A DNA stretch of 64,000 nt, taken from Chamaecyparis obtusa (taxonomy: Eukaryota; Streptophyta; Pinopsida; Cupressales; Cupressaceae). The DNA is taken from NCBI GenBank assembly GCA_027943335.1, contig BSBK01006386.1, positions 248,001-312,000 on the forward strand, in the 5' to 3' direction. The first letter of the stretch is position 1, and every line of letters begins with the position of its first letter. The notes under the pieces are model-generated. The model had not been told where the DNA came from. It saw nothing but the letters and a program-made list of their open reading frames with translations, and searched no databases. Of the stretch, positions 47,630 through 59,540 are shown piece by piece. Both the position numbers and the translations under genes were made by a program.

Positions 47630-49102
47630 TGTAATATATAAAAATATGTCCCTTTTAGGGGATATATTTTTATATTTGTTTTGATGTGTGTGGGGGGTTG
47701 AAGGAATGGGATGTGATGGAAGGTGGAAAATGTTGTGTACATAAAAATTTAATAAAACATGAATACTTATCTTGAAAAGGAGTAGATTCAGAAATCACTA
47801 TTTTCTATTGTCTGTGTTTAGTTTCAGGAAATTCTACAACCAGATTTGGCCTAGAAATGCAGAAATAGAGAAAACCCATAAACATTTTGTCTTTTCTAAG
47901 AAAGGTCATCCTTGACCCAAGATAGAGGTAAGATCTTACCCTAGGGTACAATCTTCCCCCAAAAGGTCATCCTTGACCTGCACAACTCCGACAAAATTTC
48001 TATTCACGGATCCCAAAAGTTCACCGAAAAGGGTACTCAGATCTAAACTACAATTCGATGTCCCACACCTATACCTGCATGAAAAAGAGGGTTTTTTTTT
48101 TTGGATTAGGGGTTTTCCTCAGAAAACCCCGGTTTGGAATCAAACTTTAAAATAAAATTGAAACATAGAATGATAACAAGTAGTAGAAGTAGATCTAACA
48201 ATGAAGCTATGATACTCAATAGATATGCAATTGTATTTGAAGTGTAAACCAATATGTTAATATGAAATATTGGATTCAACACCAAAAAATGTAAATCTTG
48301 AAACCTCCATGATTGTATGCTTGGAATCCACCTTGAGGAGAGAATGAAAAGATCTTGAAGATGAACAAAGGATCTTGAACGAAGATCACACCATCATGGT
48401 GGATAGATCTAGGGTTTGAATGATGAATCTTGAATGCTTGAACCAAATCCCTTGAAAGGCTTGAACACATCAATCTTTGATCTTCAATGGAGAACTTGAA
48501 TGCTTGAATGTAGATGATATCTTGAATGCTTCCTTGATTGAGAGTGCTTTCTTGAAAGATGGTGTGCTTGATTGCAAAAGAGAGATGGATGAAATGAGAG
48601 AGGAAGGCTTCCTTTTATACTAGTCTAGGGCACAAACTTCTAGAGAGGTCAACATAGGAGACTTAAATTCAAATTAAGCCTTAACCCATAGAAATGGACC
48701 TACATTAAATAGAATTTAAAATTTTATTGTTTTGAAACCCGAAACAGCTAACCCAGAAGTGGGAAAATAAACTTTTGAATTTCCCCCCGCATCCAGCTAA
48801 CTTTTCGATGAAAAGGGGGACTCAGGTCAAGGATGAGGTCAAATTTGACATAGGTCAAAGTTGAGATCAACTTTGAACTAGGTCAAATTTGACCTCATCC
48901 TTGACCCAGGGGTTTAGGACCCCTAGAAAATGAACCAAAAGAGGAAAATTGTGCCCAGGGAGACCCAGACAGAGCCCTAAATAGGTACAGAAGATGGGAA
49001 GGAAGCATAAAATAGAGGACAACATGATGATGGCCCTAAAATACCCCCTAAGGAGGGATAAATTTTCTTAACATGGAATTGCTTCCATTTTAAGATGATA
49101 CA
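47630..49102 (-). repeat. LTR 2 of the tandem array
   Basis: It starts TGTAATATATAAAAATATG and ends TAAGATGATACA. It is followed directly by TTAAACCCCCACTTT, the complement of a purine tract, although it is also the 5' LTR of the left unit. It therefore serves as 5' LTR of one unit and 3' LTR of the next. Confidence 0.8.
48612..48619 (-). promoter_or_regulatory. TATA box of LTR 2
   Basis: TATAAAAG on the minus strand, at the same place as in LTR 1. Confidence 0.65.
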
Positions 49103-49709
49103 TTAAACCCCCACTTTAGCGAGAGTATGGAAATCGAACATGCTCACGATAAAGGAGAAGAAAGATCCAAGTGGATTCACAATGAGATAGAATAACACTT
49201 AATTTAGGACACAAGCCCCCAAAATAAGGATTCTAACTCAACATTCATGCATGAGGGTGCAAAAAGAAACATAAAACTTAAAATAAACCCAAATTAACTA
49301 GTAAAGGAAACCTCGCTAAGAAATGCCTCCTATACTAATATCATATTTGGAAAGCTATCATAAAAGCATAAATGATTACATAAGAAAGACAAGAGAAATA
49401 ATATAAATAAAATAGCTTCATGATCTAGTCCTACTAGCATGAAAGTGAAAAGAGAGAAAATAGAAAGTGATTACCTCACCCAGTAAAATGCCCACCTTAC
49501 TGTGAATTACCTAGGAGGGAGAGCCCAACAGGTAACAAGACCCAATAGTTCACCCAGCATACTGTGCTTGAAATTTTAATGCATCTTCTAACAGCTCTTG
49601 GAATACCTATAGATCCACCCTCTTGTATTACTATGAATATAAAATGTGTGTGCCTTCAAGATTCAACAACTTATGTTTATTACCTTCTGCGGATTTAGCA
49701 TATTGAAAA
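49103..49709 (-). repeat. Internal region of the second array unit, left piece
   Basis: It matches 43276-43900. It ends inside a 73-bp repeat unit at the point where the next element inserted; the sequence resumes at 57490. Confidence 0.75.
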
Positions 49710-50760
49710 TGTTAGGACTAGGTAATACTGAGGGGGGGGGGGTGAATTAGTATTACAGAACTTTGATTTCAACTTTAAACAATTATAAATAATCCAAAGT
49801 AATTCATAAATTAAAAGATCCTATAAGCATAACACATTACTCATAACACCATAATTTGTTCTCGAGGAAACCCTCGTTAAAGGGAAAACCCTGGTGGAGA
49901 TGCTACCCACAAATATGCACTAAAGTATAATGTCCCTATTAGGAGATCTATCCCTATTAGGAGCTAATTATTACATAGTACATTTCCTTGTTAGAGTATT
50001 ACAAAAACCCTGTTAGGGGCATACAAAACACCTGGTTAAAGGTGGTGAGCGCACTGCTCTTATAATCAATACTATCCCAAAATAGTTCTCAAAAGGGGAA
50101 CAATACAAGTACTTATCTTGCTTAGATGGTTCTAGTTGTAGCTTTACTTCTTACTAATCTTGCATCTGATCTCTGCTCTGATGTTCAAAAACTTATCTTA
50201 TCATCATTCCATATCCATTTTGTTTTCACAAAAACAATCTATACTTATATAGAATTAGTCTCTCAGTCAACTTCCCAATTGCCATCCAAAACATAGTAGA
50301 AACTTGTGCAAATGATATATATGGATTTAGCACTCTTATATTACCAAAGAGTCAGCACTATACTTTATTTACATGTCTTATCATGTTACCATATCCATTA
50401 CGCTCTCCTTAATCTTCACAATTATTCATGTACCCTAATATACTATTTTGTTGTCTTCACATACCTTCCAAACAATATATCTTACACACCAGTTATCCAA
50501 AACTCATGCGATCTTAACCGAAGCATGTACATATCCCAAAATAGCTCTAGTTAACTTTGCAAGCCATAATACCTTGTATTTCTTCATCGCTATCCAAAAC
50601 TCTGCCACTGTACCCTATTTTCCTGATTCTAGACTTAGTCACTTTCATGACTGTGAATCCAGTGGCAATCTCCACAACATGTAATCAAACTATCATAAGT
50701 ATTGCCATGAATGACAACCCTTATATTATTTCTAGTATGCCAAAACATCACATTCCAACA
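49710..50760 (-). repeat. 3' LTR of copy B
   Basis: It starts TGTTAGGACTAGG and ends CATTCCAACA, with a run of about ten G at 49731-49741. Confidence 0.85.
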
Positions 50761-50775
50761 ATCTCTCCCTTTGGC
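50761..50775 (-). promoter_or_regulatory. Polypurine tract of copy B
   Basis: The minus strand reads CCAAAGGGAGAGAT just before TGTTGGAATG of the LTR. Confidence 0.8.
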
Positions 50776-50799
50776 ATTAATGGCAACACTTAGAAAAAT

Positions 50800-53700
50800 G
50801 ACTAAGTGTCACAGAGCAACTCTCTTCTTCTCCTCTTTTTTTTAATTATTTTCTTCTCTTGACATATTTTTTTCTCTTCCTCTTTTTTTTTTCTTCCTCT
50901 CCCTTTAACATCAATGGAAAAGGTCAAAACTGAAGCACAGGTGGTCTAGTGCTTACTAACCAGATTTAAGACATCTTGGAAATATGTTTCCAAGATCTTA
51001 ATCTCCTTAATCCATGAACTTATTAGTAGTTCACTGACATGGATTAATCCATTCAGTGCATAAGATGTTGTCTATGCTACCTTAAGCTTAGTGAGAGTAG
51101 GTACTATCATTGAATTTTCAACTTTTATCATCTTAGAGAGATGACTCTCCAAATTTCAGAGCTTGGGGATCAATAGGTTTTGTAATGACCCAAACTAGTC
51201 TATAACTCTCCCTTTCTCCATGTCCAGTACTCTTATTTTCTCTAGTAGCCTAGATGTTTCCTTGTCTATCTCTCCCAAATTTTGTGAAGAAGATTCACCA
51301 CTGTCCATTATATTGTTAAGATTGGTCCTGTCTTTGGCTATGGCCTCCTCAACATTCTCCAAATATCTACAGGGGTTTATGTAATAGCTGTATAGTTTCC
51401 TGTCTTGTGCTACACAACTCTTAACCTTGAGAGTGGTAGCCTTTCAAATGCCTAAGTCCCATGATATGGACTTGTGAACTTTGCTCAACTTCTTTTCCAA
51501 GAAGTTCTTTTCAGCCTTTTCTTCTGCTATTTTTAGCAATGAGTCAAAATGACTGTCAAAGCTATCTAATACTATACTGAGATTCTTAGTTTCATCTTTG
51601 TCTTTTAGGATAATTGGGGAGGGGAGTAGCTTGTTTACTGTCTCTACAACCCTGCCCATTATCTTGGCTCTCTTATCTTCTTTCTAAGCTGATCTCTCCT
51701 TAGCTTTGGCAAAGGCCATGAATGAAATTCTCATTAGTTCATCTTCATCCATTCTGTTCACATCAAAACTTACTGGTTTGGCCACACTTTCCAATAATAG
51801 AGATGAATCCATTCTAACTTCAGCAACCTCCTTTGTTTTAGGTTTCTTTTCTTCTTGTTGTAACTCTTCTTCTGGTACTTTTTCTTCTGATTTTCCTTCT
51901 TCTATTTGTTCATGATCTTCTACCTCCATCACACTAGCCATCTTGTCCATAAATGGATCATTTATGTTCTACGAAGTGTCATGGCTAACAGGCACACCAG
52001 TGACAAAGAAGTCTAGTTGCAAGTTAACTTGAGAATTCTCATCAATTGACTATGAGCTCTCTCCTAATCCCAAGGATATAGGTTTAGCAACTTTAGGAGA
52101 TGACTCCCTTTTAGGCATATTTTGCATTAAAACTTCATCTAATGCCTTTTGGGTATCTTCAATTACTTCATCATATCTTCTAGCCATGATTTTGACTAGT
52201 CTAGTCTTTGTTTTTAAAAGAGGTTTTAGTGCTTTTATGATTCTTTCTCTTTCCTGAATAGACACAATAGTGTAAGGAAACTCAGGTGCAAAAACAACTT
52301 CCTACACTAATCTCTAAAGGAAAGTATTGTGCAAATTCTTTTAAATCCTTACAATTTTAGATTCGTTAACTACTATAACAATGATATTATAGCCATATAC
52401 GATGCATACAGAAAATAGAGAATGACACAATGATTTACCCTAGGGAAACCTTTCGGTAAAAATCCCAGCACTCCAAAACCTGCACAATGTATTAATCAAA
52501 ACTATTACAGTTTACAAGACACTTGCAATGCAAGTTCTTTCAGAAGATTTTTCCAACTCTTGAAGAAAAATTGTGATAGCATAAAATGTTGCAAAAATAC
52601 ACTAACTTCTCCTATCTTTGCAACCCTAAAAAACACTTATATCATGCACTTCCCTTTTTAGGGAAACTTCCAAAGATAGGCATATTAGGGTTTTACCATT
52701 CTCTAAGAAAATAGGAACCTAAAAAAAAAAATTTAGGCCGATGCCCCGTACCTCATGATTGGGGAAGAGTATACAATACTCAACTTTATCAGTTGCCACA
52801 TGTCTTCACCCGTCATTGATTCTTCTAGACATAACTCTTACGTGTCATAGGAATCTTTCATAACCATTTCAGCCATGATCTCCTTACACACAATTCAAGA
52901 TGTCGACACATCAAGTGGAGTGACACATCAACATGCCAACTGGACATGTACACTCACACTTAATTACATTATTTGCAAGAAATACATTTTACAAAACAAA
53001 TATTAAGAATAGGAATTATCCAAGGTTGAGACACCTTATTCCTAACAAATAGGAAACATATCATCAATTTTTTTGTTTCTTATATTCTCATCCTCTGAAT
53101 GTGCTAACTATTTTCTGATTTCTAGCTTGTTGTATAGTTCTTTGGGAACACTAGATTCAATTTCCAAAAAATTCTTTTTGAAAACTAATAAATGCTCAAT
53201 GATAGTATCCTCAATAATTTCTTGATCCTCAGGGCTATATCTCTCATAGTATCTTTTTATAGATACTAAATTTCCATCTTTGATAACCCTCTTCTGTACT
53301 GATTTTATATCAGGTTTCCACAAGGTTTATGGATTCTTTTGAACTGTTTTCTCTTCCTCCTTTTCTATAACCTTTTCTTCCTTTTTCTTCCTCTTCACCT
53401 CTATTTCTTTTTCTTTTGGACTGACATTCCTAGAGGATCTTCTAAGAACCTCTGTAGTCATAGTTTTATGTGTTTCTTCCTTTTGGGTAACTGATAAATC
53501 AATGAAGTTATCGGTGGTACCTATCTTCTCTATTTCCAATGAGATGGGTGAATCAGTGGCAACACTGGAAGATGCCTCCATCTTGTTTTTCAAGTCCAAA
53601 TACTACTTTTTTATTCCTACCTTCACAGTAATTTCTTCTACTATCTTGCTAACTTTCCTCTTTCTTGTTACTTTCTCTTATTTTTCTCTAACTTTTTCAT

Positions 53701-54803
53701 ATTTTTCTCTATATGTACCCCATCTTTCCTAAGTAAGGTCTTTTTCTACTACAATTACATGCTCTACTTGCATAGTCAGTACCTCAGCACTTACCTCATA
53801 TCCCATAGGATATCACCACTTGGTTCTAGCCTGAACTGCCTCAAAGCAGACACAATCTATTTTGACCATGAAACATATAGTATCTTCATATTTTTCCACT
53901 AGCTTTTCTAGTATTCTATATCTTTCTTTCATCTATCTCTGCAAGATCTTAATCATGCCAAATAGTTCTCCATTGATCCAAGCCTTTTTCTGCCTTCTTT
54001 AATATTCTGAGATTTGTAGACTAGTGGGTTCATTGTCTTTCCAAGCTCTAGGATGCATACCAGGAAAGTTGTGAATGACATGTAGGTACATGTGAACTAG
54101 TAGTGACCCAAACCTAAATACCTTGGATTTTTCCATCTTAATAACTTTAACATTTTCCAAAAATTGATGTGCCAAAACTTCACAAAGGTTATACCGTTTG
54201 TTTTCTTTAACCATTCTATAGGCCATCATGACAACTCTAGCTAATACAGAATTAAGTCTGGAGCTGGAAAATAACTTGTAGCCAATCAACATTGCTACCA
54301 ATCTGACATCTTGTAGGTATATATCATTTACATTCATAGCCATCTTGTCCCATTTGGAGTGTGTGAGGGTTTCAGCATCTTTTCTTTGATTTTTCTCACT
54401 AACAGGTAGGGCTCCTTCATTGTCAAGCACATATCTTTACTGGCTAATCACCTATCCATAGAAACTAATCATGAATTCTACTCAGAATGATCTTGAACCA
54501 TTCAACTTTCATGAATTTCATGAGTCGGGTTAACCTGATTATTGACAGGTCTTTCAAATGTTTGAATTCTTCTATTAAAGACCCATTTACATCTATTATA
54601 CCATTCAACTCATAGAAGTTGTTGACCTCCCCAATAATCTCATACTTGCAGTGTATGTATGCCCTAATATCTTCTACATGCAACACACCTATGGGGGTTT
54701 GAGAAAATGCCCCTTCCAGATCATCCTCACAAGATTTATATGGATGTCACCTGAATTTATACCTAGGTCTATCTACAACATCATATATTACCAATGCATC
54801 CAT
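50800..54803 (-). pseudogene. ORF2 of copy B, broken by a solo LTR
   Basis: The likely start is ATG at 54803 (MDALVIYDVVDRPR). Further on I read HVEDIRAYIHCK (about 54680), then, after a frameshift, VAMLIGYKLFSSSRLNSV (about 54305), MAYRMVKEN and FRFGSLLVHMYLH. The rest is Lys/Glu/Ser-rich with coiled-coil character (for example 53599-53327, 51950-51684 and 51659-51444) down to about 50800. The blocks match copy A in order. A 777-bp solo LTR cuts the frame at 53047/52271. Several stops and at least one frameshift are present. Function is unknown. Confidence 0.65.
52271..53047 (-). repeat. Solo LTR (copia-like) inside ORF2 of copy B
   Basis: It starts TGTAAGGAAACTC on the plus strand and ends TTCCTAACA; on the minus strand it begins TGTTAGGAATAAGG. 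AATAG flanks both sides (52266-52270 and 53048-53052), a perfect 5-bp TSD. The coding frame of ORF2 resumes on the other side. No internal region remains. Confidence 0.9.
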
Positions 54804-55208
54804 GATTACTATGAAAGATTAGGTCTAAATACCTTAAACACTTGAATCTAATGTTTGATCTCACATGAACGCAAAGTTACTCGGCTCGATTACTGCTCTT
54901 CTTTCACACTTCTACTCTTCTTGATTGCTGATCAACAAATGGTGTGTAAATAAAATCTCTCAAGTCTTTTATCATTCACAAGTTGAGTGTGTGCATTAAA
55001 TATAGGTAGCTCAACTTCACATGTCATCTAATCAACACATAATTTGCAAACATAGAAGATGGATCTTCAAGTATTGCGATTCCATCCACAGATTTGAAAA
55101 CATTTGTACTCATCATACTCAAGCTCACATGATCTTACTCTACTTATATAGGGGCTGGATAATTTCTATTATTTTCATCCACTACTCCCCATGAGGCCAT
55201 GAGGCCTT

Positions 55209-56420
55209 CTAGGCTGATGTCTCAAAAAATTCATCATGCGAAGACACAACATCACATGTTGTCTCTCTCTGAACCATTGCCTTATTTAGAACCTTTACTT
55301 TCCATATCTTTTCATTCTCTTCCTTCTTGCTTTCACTTATGTAATCATTTAGGGTTTTACCACTATCACTAATATTCTTCCTTATGACTATAGGTGGTGG
55401 TGTTTCTGGTTCATTTGATCTTCTTGATCCTCTTCTGTTGATATCTCCATTATATCTACAAAACTTCACAATATGACTTGGATTATTGCATTTGTAACAG
55501 ATGGGTGGTCTTCTTCTATCTTGAGTGGTTTGCAGTTTACAGTACCTTGTAGTGTGTCCAAAGTTATTGCATTTCTAACATGTAATCTTGGCTACAGTTT
55601 CTTCTCTAATATATTCTTGCCTATACCTGGATTGATCAAGTTTTCTACAATCTCCTTTTTTGTGTCCATATTCATAGCAATTAAAATAGTAGTTGGTAAA
55701 GGGTTTATGATTACCATTACTTCTACAGTCTCTTTTCATGTGACCAATTTTGTTCCATCTAAAGCATCTACCTCTGAAAGGTCTAAATTATTCTCTAGAA
55801 TCTTCGTTTGTAGGTCTCTCATTTGGAATAGATCTTTCCTCATTCTTGGCTTCATTTGGTTCTTCTTGACTCTTTAAACTTCTAGCTTCATTGGGTCCAC
55901 TTATGTCACTTTTAGATTTTTGTTCATTATTTTTGTCATTTCTTATGTGTAACTCCTCAATGAGTAGTCTGGCTTGAGTGAGTTCACCTTTGATGATCTG
56001 ATTGTAGTTGTCCAATTCCTCATATTTATATTTTTAATGGCCAAGTTCCTTCTTCATACTTTCTATCTAAAGGTTGGCTTGTTTTAGTGATTCTTCAACT
56101 TTGTATCTTTCATCCTTCTCATGCTGAATCTCCTTGATCATCAAGAGATTGATTTGTTCTCTTTCTTGCTCTAGCTTCTTTACTTTTTATGATGTGTCAT
56201 TGTCTGAACTTCCTTTGATTTTGTCCATAAGGTCTTGTCTCTGATCCTTTACAGTCATAAGTTGTTCTTTAATTTTCCTCATGAAACCTTCTGCTCTTCT
56301 TAATTTGAATTTCAGTTCACCATTTTCAACTTTCATCTTATCTAGATCCTCAAGTACAGCATCAAAGTTTACTTGTAAATCTTTTGAATCTATTTTGATC
56401 TCCCTTAAGCTATTAAGCTT
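55209..56420 (-). pseudogene. ORF1 of copy B: coiled coil plus zinc knuckles
   Basis: One frame from about 56420 to 55209 with a few stops. The N-terminal part (LREIKIDSKDLQVNF, LEDLDKMKVENGELKFKLRR and on) is a clear coiled coil. Then come zinc-knuckle motifs: RCFRWNKIGHMKRDC (second Cys replaced), NCYEYGHKKGDC (first Cys lost), KCNNFGHTTRYC (with a stop just before) and CYKCNNPSHIVKFC (intact). A C-terminal tail follows to 55209. No capsid domain is recognised. It lies right after the PBS and is homologous in design to ORF1 of copy A. The ATG is not clear. Confidence 0.7.
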
Positions 56421-56438
56421 TGTCTCAAAGGGCCACTT

Positions 56439-56450
56439 GTTCTAATACCA
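56439..56450 (-). promoter_or_regulatory. Primer binding site of copy B
   Basis: The minus strand reads TGGTATTAGAAC, two changes from the TGGTATCAGAGC of copy A, next to the LTR edge. Confidence 0.75.
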
Positions 56451-56452
56451 AT

Positions 56453-57489
56453 TGTTAGGATTAGGTAATACTGAGAGGGGGGGTGAATCAGTATTATAGA
56501 ACTTTGATTTCAACTTTAAACAATTATAAATAATCCAAAGTAATGCAAAAATGAAAAGAGAATATAAGCATAACACATTACTCATAACACCATAATTTGT
56601 TCTCGAGGAAACCCTAATTAAAAGGAAAACCATGGTGGGGATGGTACCCACAAATATGCACTAAAGTATAATGTCCCTGTTAGGAGATCTAGCCCTATTA
56701 GGAGCTGATCATTACATAGTACATTTCCTTGTTAGAGGATTACAAAAACCCTATTAGGGGCATACAAAACACCTGGTTAAAGGTGTTGAGCACACTACTC
56801 TTATAATCAATATTGTCCCAAAATAGTTCTCAAAAGGGGACCAATACAAGCACTTATCTTGCTTAGATGGTTCCAATTGTAGCTCAACTTCTTACTGATC
56901 TCTACTCTGATGTTTGCAAACTTATCTTATCATCATTCCATATCCATTTTGTTTTCACAAAAACAATCTATACTTATATAGAATTAGACTCTCAGTCGGC
57001 TTCCCAATTGCCATCCAAAACATAGTAGAAACTTGTGCAAATGATATATATGGAGTCAACGCTCTTATATTACCAAAGAGTCAGCACTATACTTTATTTA
57101 CATGTCTTAATATGTTACCATATCCATTATGCTCTCCTTAATCTTCACAACTGTTCATGTACCCTGATATATTGTTTTGTTATCTTCACATACCTTCCAA
57201 ACACTGTATCTTACACACAAGCTATCCAAAACTCATGCGATCTTAACTAAATCATGTACATATCCCAAAATACCTTCAGTTAACTTCACAAGCCATAATA
57301 CCTTGTATTTCTTCATCACTATCTAGAACTATGGCACTATACCCTATTTTCCTGATTTTGGACTTAGTCATTTTCATGACTGTGAATCCAGTGGCAATCT
57401 CCACAACATGCAATCACACTATCATAAGTGTTTCCATGAATGAAAACCCTTAGATGATTTACAGTACACCAAAACATCACATGCCAACA
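56453..57489 (-). repeat. 5' LTR of copy B
   Basis: It starts TGTTAGGATTAGG and ends CATGCCAACA. It aligns with 49710-50760 over its whole length. Confidence 0.85.
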
Positions 57490-58394
57490 AAAAATTGAAA
57501 AATGTGTGTCTCTTCAGGATTTAGCAACTTATGTGCATTATCTTCGAAAGATTTAGCATATTGAAAATTTAAAAATGCGTGTCTCTTCAGGATTTAGAAA
57601 CTTATGTGTGTTACCTTCAGAGGAGTTAGCATATTGAAAATTGAAAAAATGTTTGTCTCTTTAAGATTTAGCAACTTATGTGTGTTACCTTCAGAGGATT
57701 TAGCATATAAATGAAAAACTATATTACAAGGGAGACCCTATATATGCCCCCCTCCTTATCATGGTTGTCTACTAGACATGATAAGGAAGAGAAAGAGGAT
57801 ACCTACTTCACAATTTAAGGATATCTTTTCAACAACAATGTACACTATATTCTTAGTGAAGGGTATTGACCCCTACATCCAAGAGTATAGATAATCATGA
57901 AAAAGGATATGTCACTCATGGAAAAGTGTCCTCAAAGAAAGAGATCTTATCAACAAGACCCCCACCATAGAGGAGTGATTTTTAGGTAAAATATCATCTT
58001 TCAAAGATAAACCAAGAAGGAATAAAGATTCAATCATCAAGCCCCCTGCAATCAAGAGGAAGAGGAATCTTTGAATTGATGGAAACAACTCTAATCACCA
58101 AGGCAAGGGAAAGAATTTATAAAGAACATAATTTTCAAAATAAAGAAGAGGTGATGATCTAGGACAATGACATCTCATATAAAAGGATATCCATAGTCAA
58201 AACATTGGTCAGTATAATAAAATAATGTTGCAAGATAAACAAATGCCACTAAGCTAGGGAAAGAAGATCCCTAAAAAAAGAGAAATAAAGAAGAATCTTG
58301 CCCCCCAGGGATGAAAGTAAGGGATACCTTTGCAAAAATTCTTTAGAAAAGATATCTTGAATAATAAAGGAGAATCTATGGATGATTATAAACA
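57490..58394 (-). repeat. Internal region of the second array unit, right piece
   Basis: It continues the 73-bp repeats (57490-57710) and then matches 45600-46285 closely. It ends at ATAAACA, where the next CACTA element begins. Confidence 0.75.
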
Positions 58395-58729
58395 CACTAC
58401 TATATTTGGGGCCAAATTTCGATAGACACTTCCGACGGGTAAATTTTTTTTAATGAATTTGTTATTTTTAAAAAAGAAAATAGGCCCCGATGGTGTCGGT
58501 ATTTCGATGCGTTTTAAATTGACCATCGGAATTTTGATAGTTTTGGGTATACATAAAAAAATAGTGAAGCACTAAATCATTTTTATTTCGATTGGCAAAG
58601 AAAAGGAGCGCGAGAAAATGAGTGAAAGCTGGGCATGAGAGAAGGTATGCGATTTCTTCATCTTTCAAGCCTCTACCATCAAGTTCGATCACAAATTTCA
58701 AATGCATTGCATTTTATTTGATCATGAAT

Positions 58730-59372
58730 GCTCTCTGAAATGATCGCATTCTACTAGTTTCATGCCCTAGCCAGTGATTTATCTCTATTATTTGGTGTTA
58801 TTGGTGCTTGTGCTCAAGGATATCGATTCACTGTTATGAAATATTTGGTTTCACGTTTGTTGATATTACTAGCATGTTTAATGATGCCATTGTATATTTT
58901 TGAGATGCTCACTGAAATGACCACATTGTACTGGTTTCATGCCCTAGCCCATCCTTTAACTCCATTATTTGATGTTATTGGTGCTTGTTCTCAAGGATAT
59001 CCATTTTTTTGAAATGTTAACTGTGGTTATCAAATGGACAGCTTGTGAGCTTCTAGCTAGGCACCATTCATATTGATAGCTTAGGGTATCAAATGTATTG
59101 TATCATTGATAGTTGAGACTTTTTTAAAATGAAATAGGACAAAGAACGATTTTGATTTAGTGCTTTAACTCCATTATTTGATGTTATAGGTGCTTGTGCT
59201 CAATGATATCCAATTTTTTGAAATATTGACTGTGGTTATCAAATGGACAGCCTGTGTACTTCTAGTTAGGCACCATATGTATTGATAGCTTAGGGCATCA
59301 AATGTATTGTATCATTGATAGTTGAGACTTTGTTAAAAGAAAATAGAACAAAAAATGATTTTGATTTAGTTT
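58730..59372. repeat. Tandem ~207-bp repeats
   Basis: Two full units start near 58956 and 59163 (TTTAACTCCATTATTTGATG), and a partial unit with CATGCCCTAGCC lies at about 58760-58830. They contain ACTGTGGTTATCAAATGGAC and GGGTATCAAATGTATTG. No gene is seen between 58400 and 59540. Confidence 0.7.
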
Positions 59373-59540
59373 CTCTATTTTGATCCCTAAGTGGCTTACA
59401 ACCCTAGAGAAGTATATGCAGATTTATAGATGCAGTTGCAGGATACATAGTAGCCGATAATTCACAAGAAACCCATGCATCCAATTTGAATAGAAATTAA
59501 TATAAATAAATAGGGTCCTCAAATGGCCCAGTCATTTGGA

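Larger units (their letters stand above)
41806..49102 (-). mobile_element. LTR retrotransposon without pol, one unit of a tandem array
   Basis: LTRs of 1470 and 1473 bp lie at 41806-43275 and 47630-49102, about 90% alike by eye. Next to the right one, inside the unit, is a TGG-starting PBS candidate; next to the left one is a purine-tract-like AAGTGGGGG-type sequence (better kept at 49103). The internal region holds one 299-codon ORF and tandem repeats, and no pol motif. The PPT and internal sequence continue to the right of the 47630-49102 LTR as well, so a second internal region shares that LTR. The left flank is ATTTA; the right end lies outside the window. Confidence 0.7.
49710..57489 (-). 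mobile_element. Pol-less LTR retrotransposon with two long ORFs (copy B)
   Basis: LTRs of 1051 and 1037 bp (49710-50760 and 56453-57489) start TGTTAGGA and end CCAACA. A PBS lies left of the right LTR and an AAAGGGAGAGAT purine tract lies right of the left LTR, on the minus strand. The flanks GAAAA (49705-49709) and AAAAA (57490-57494) give a near-perfect TSD inside a 73-bp repeat. ORF1 and ORF2 are homologous to those of copy A. No protease, RT or integrase is found. The LTRs differ from those of copy A, so this is another subfamily. Confidence 0.85.

Noticed and set aside
50306..50793. Three overlapping plus-strand ORFs in an LTR
   Set aside because: They lie antisense in the copy B LTR and the other LTR (57035-57250) keeps only part of them.
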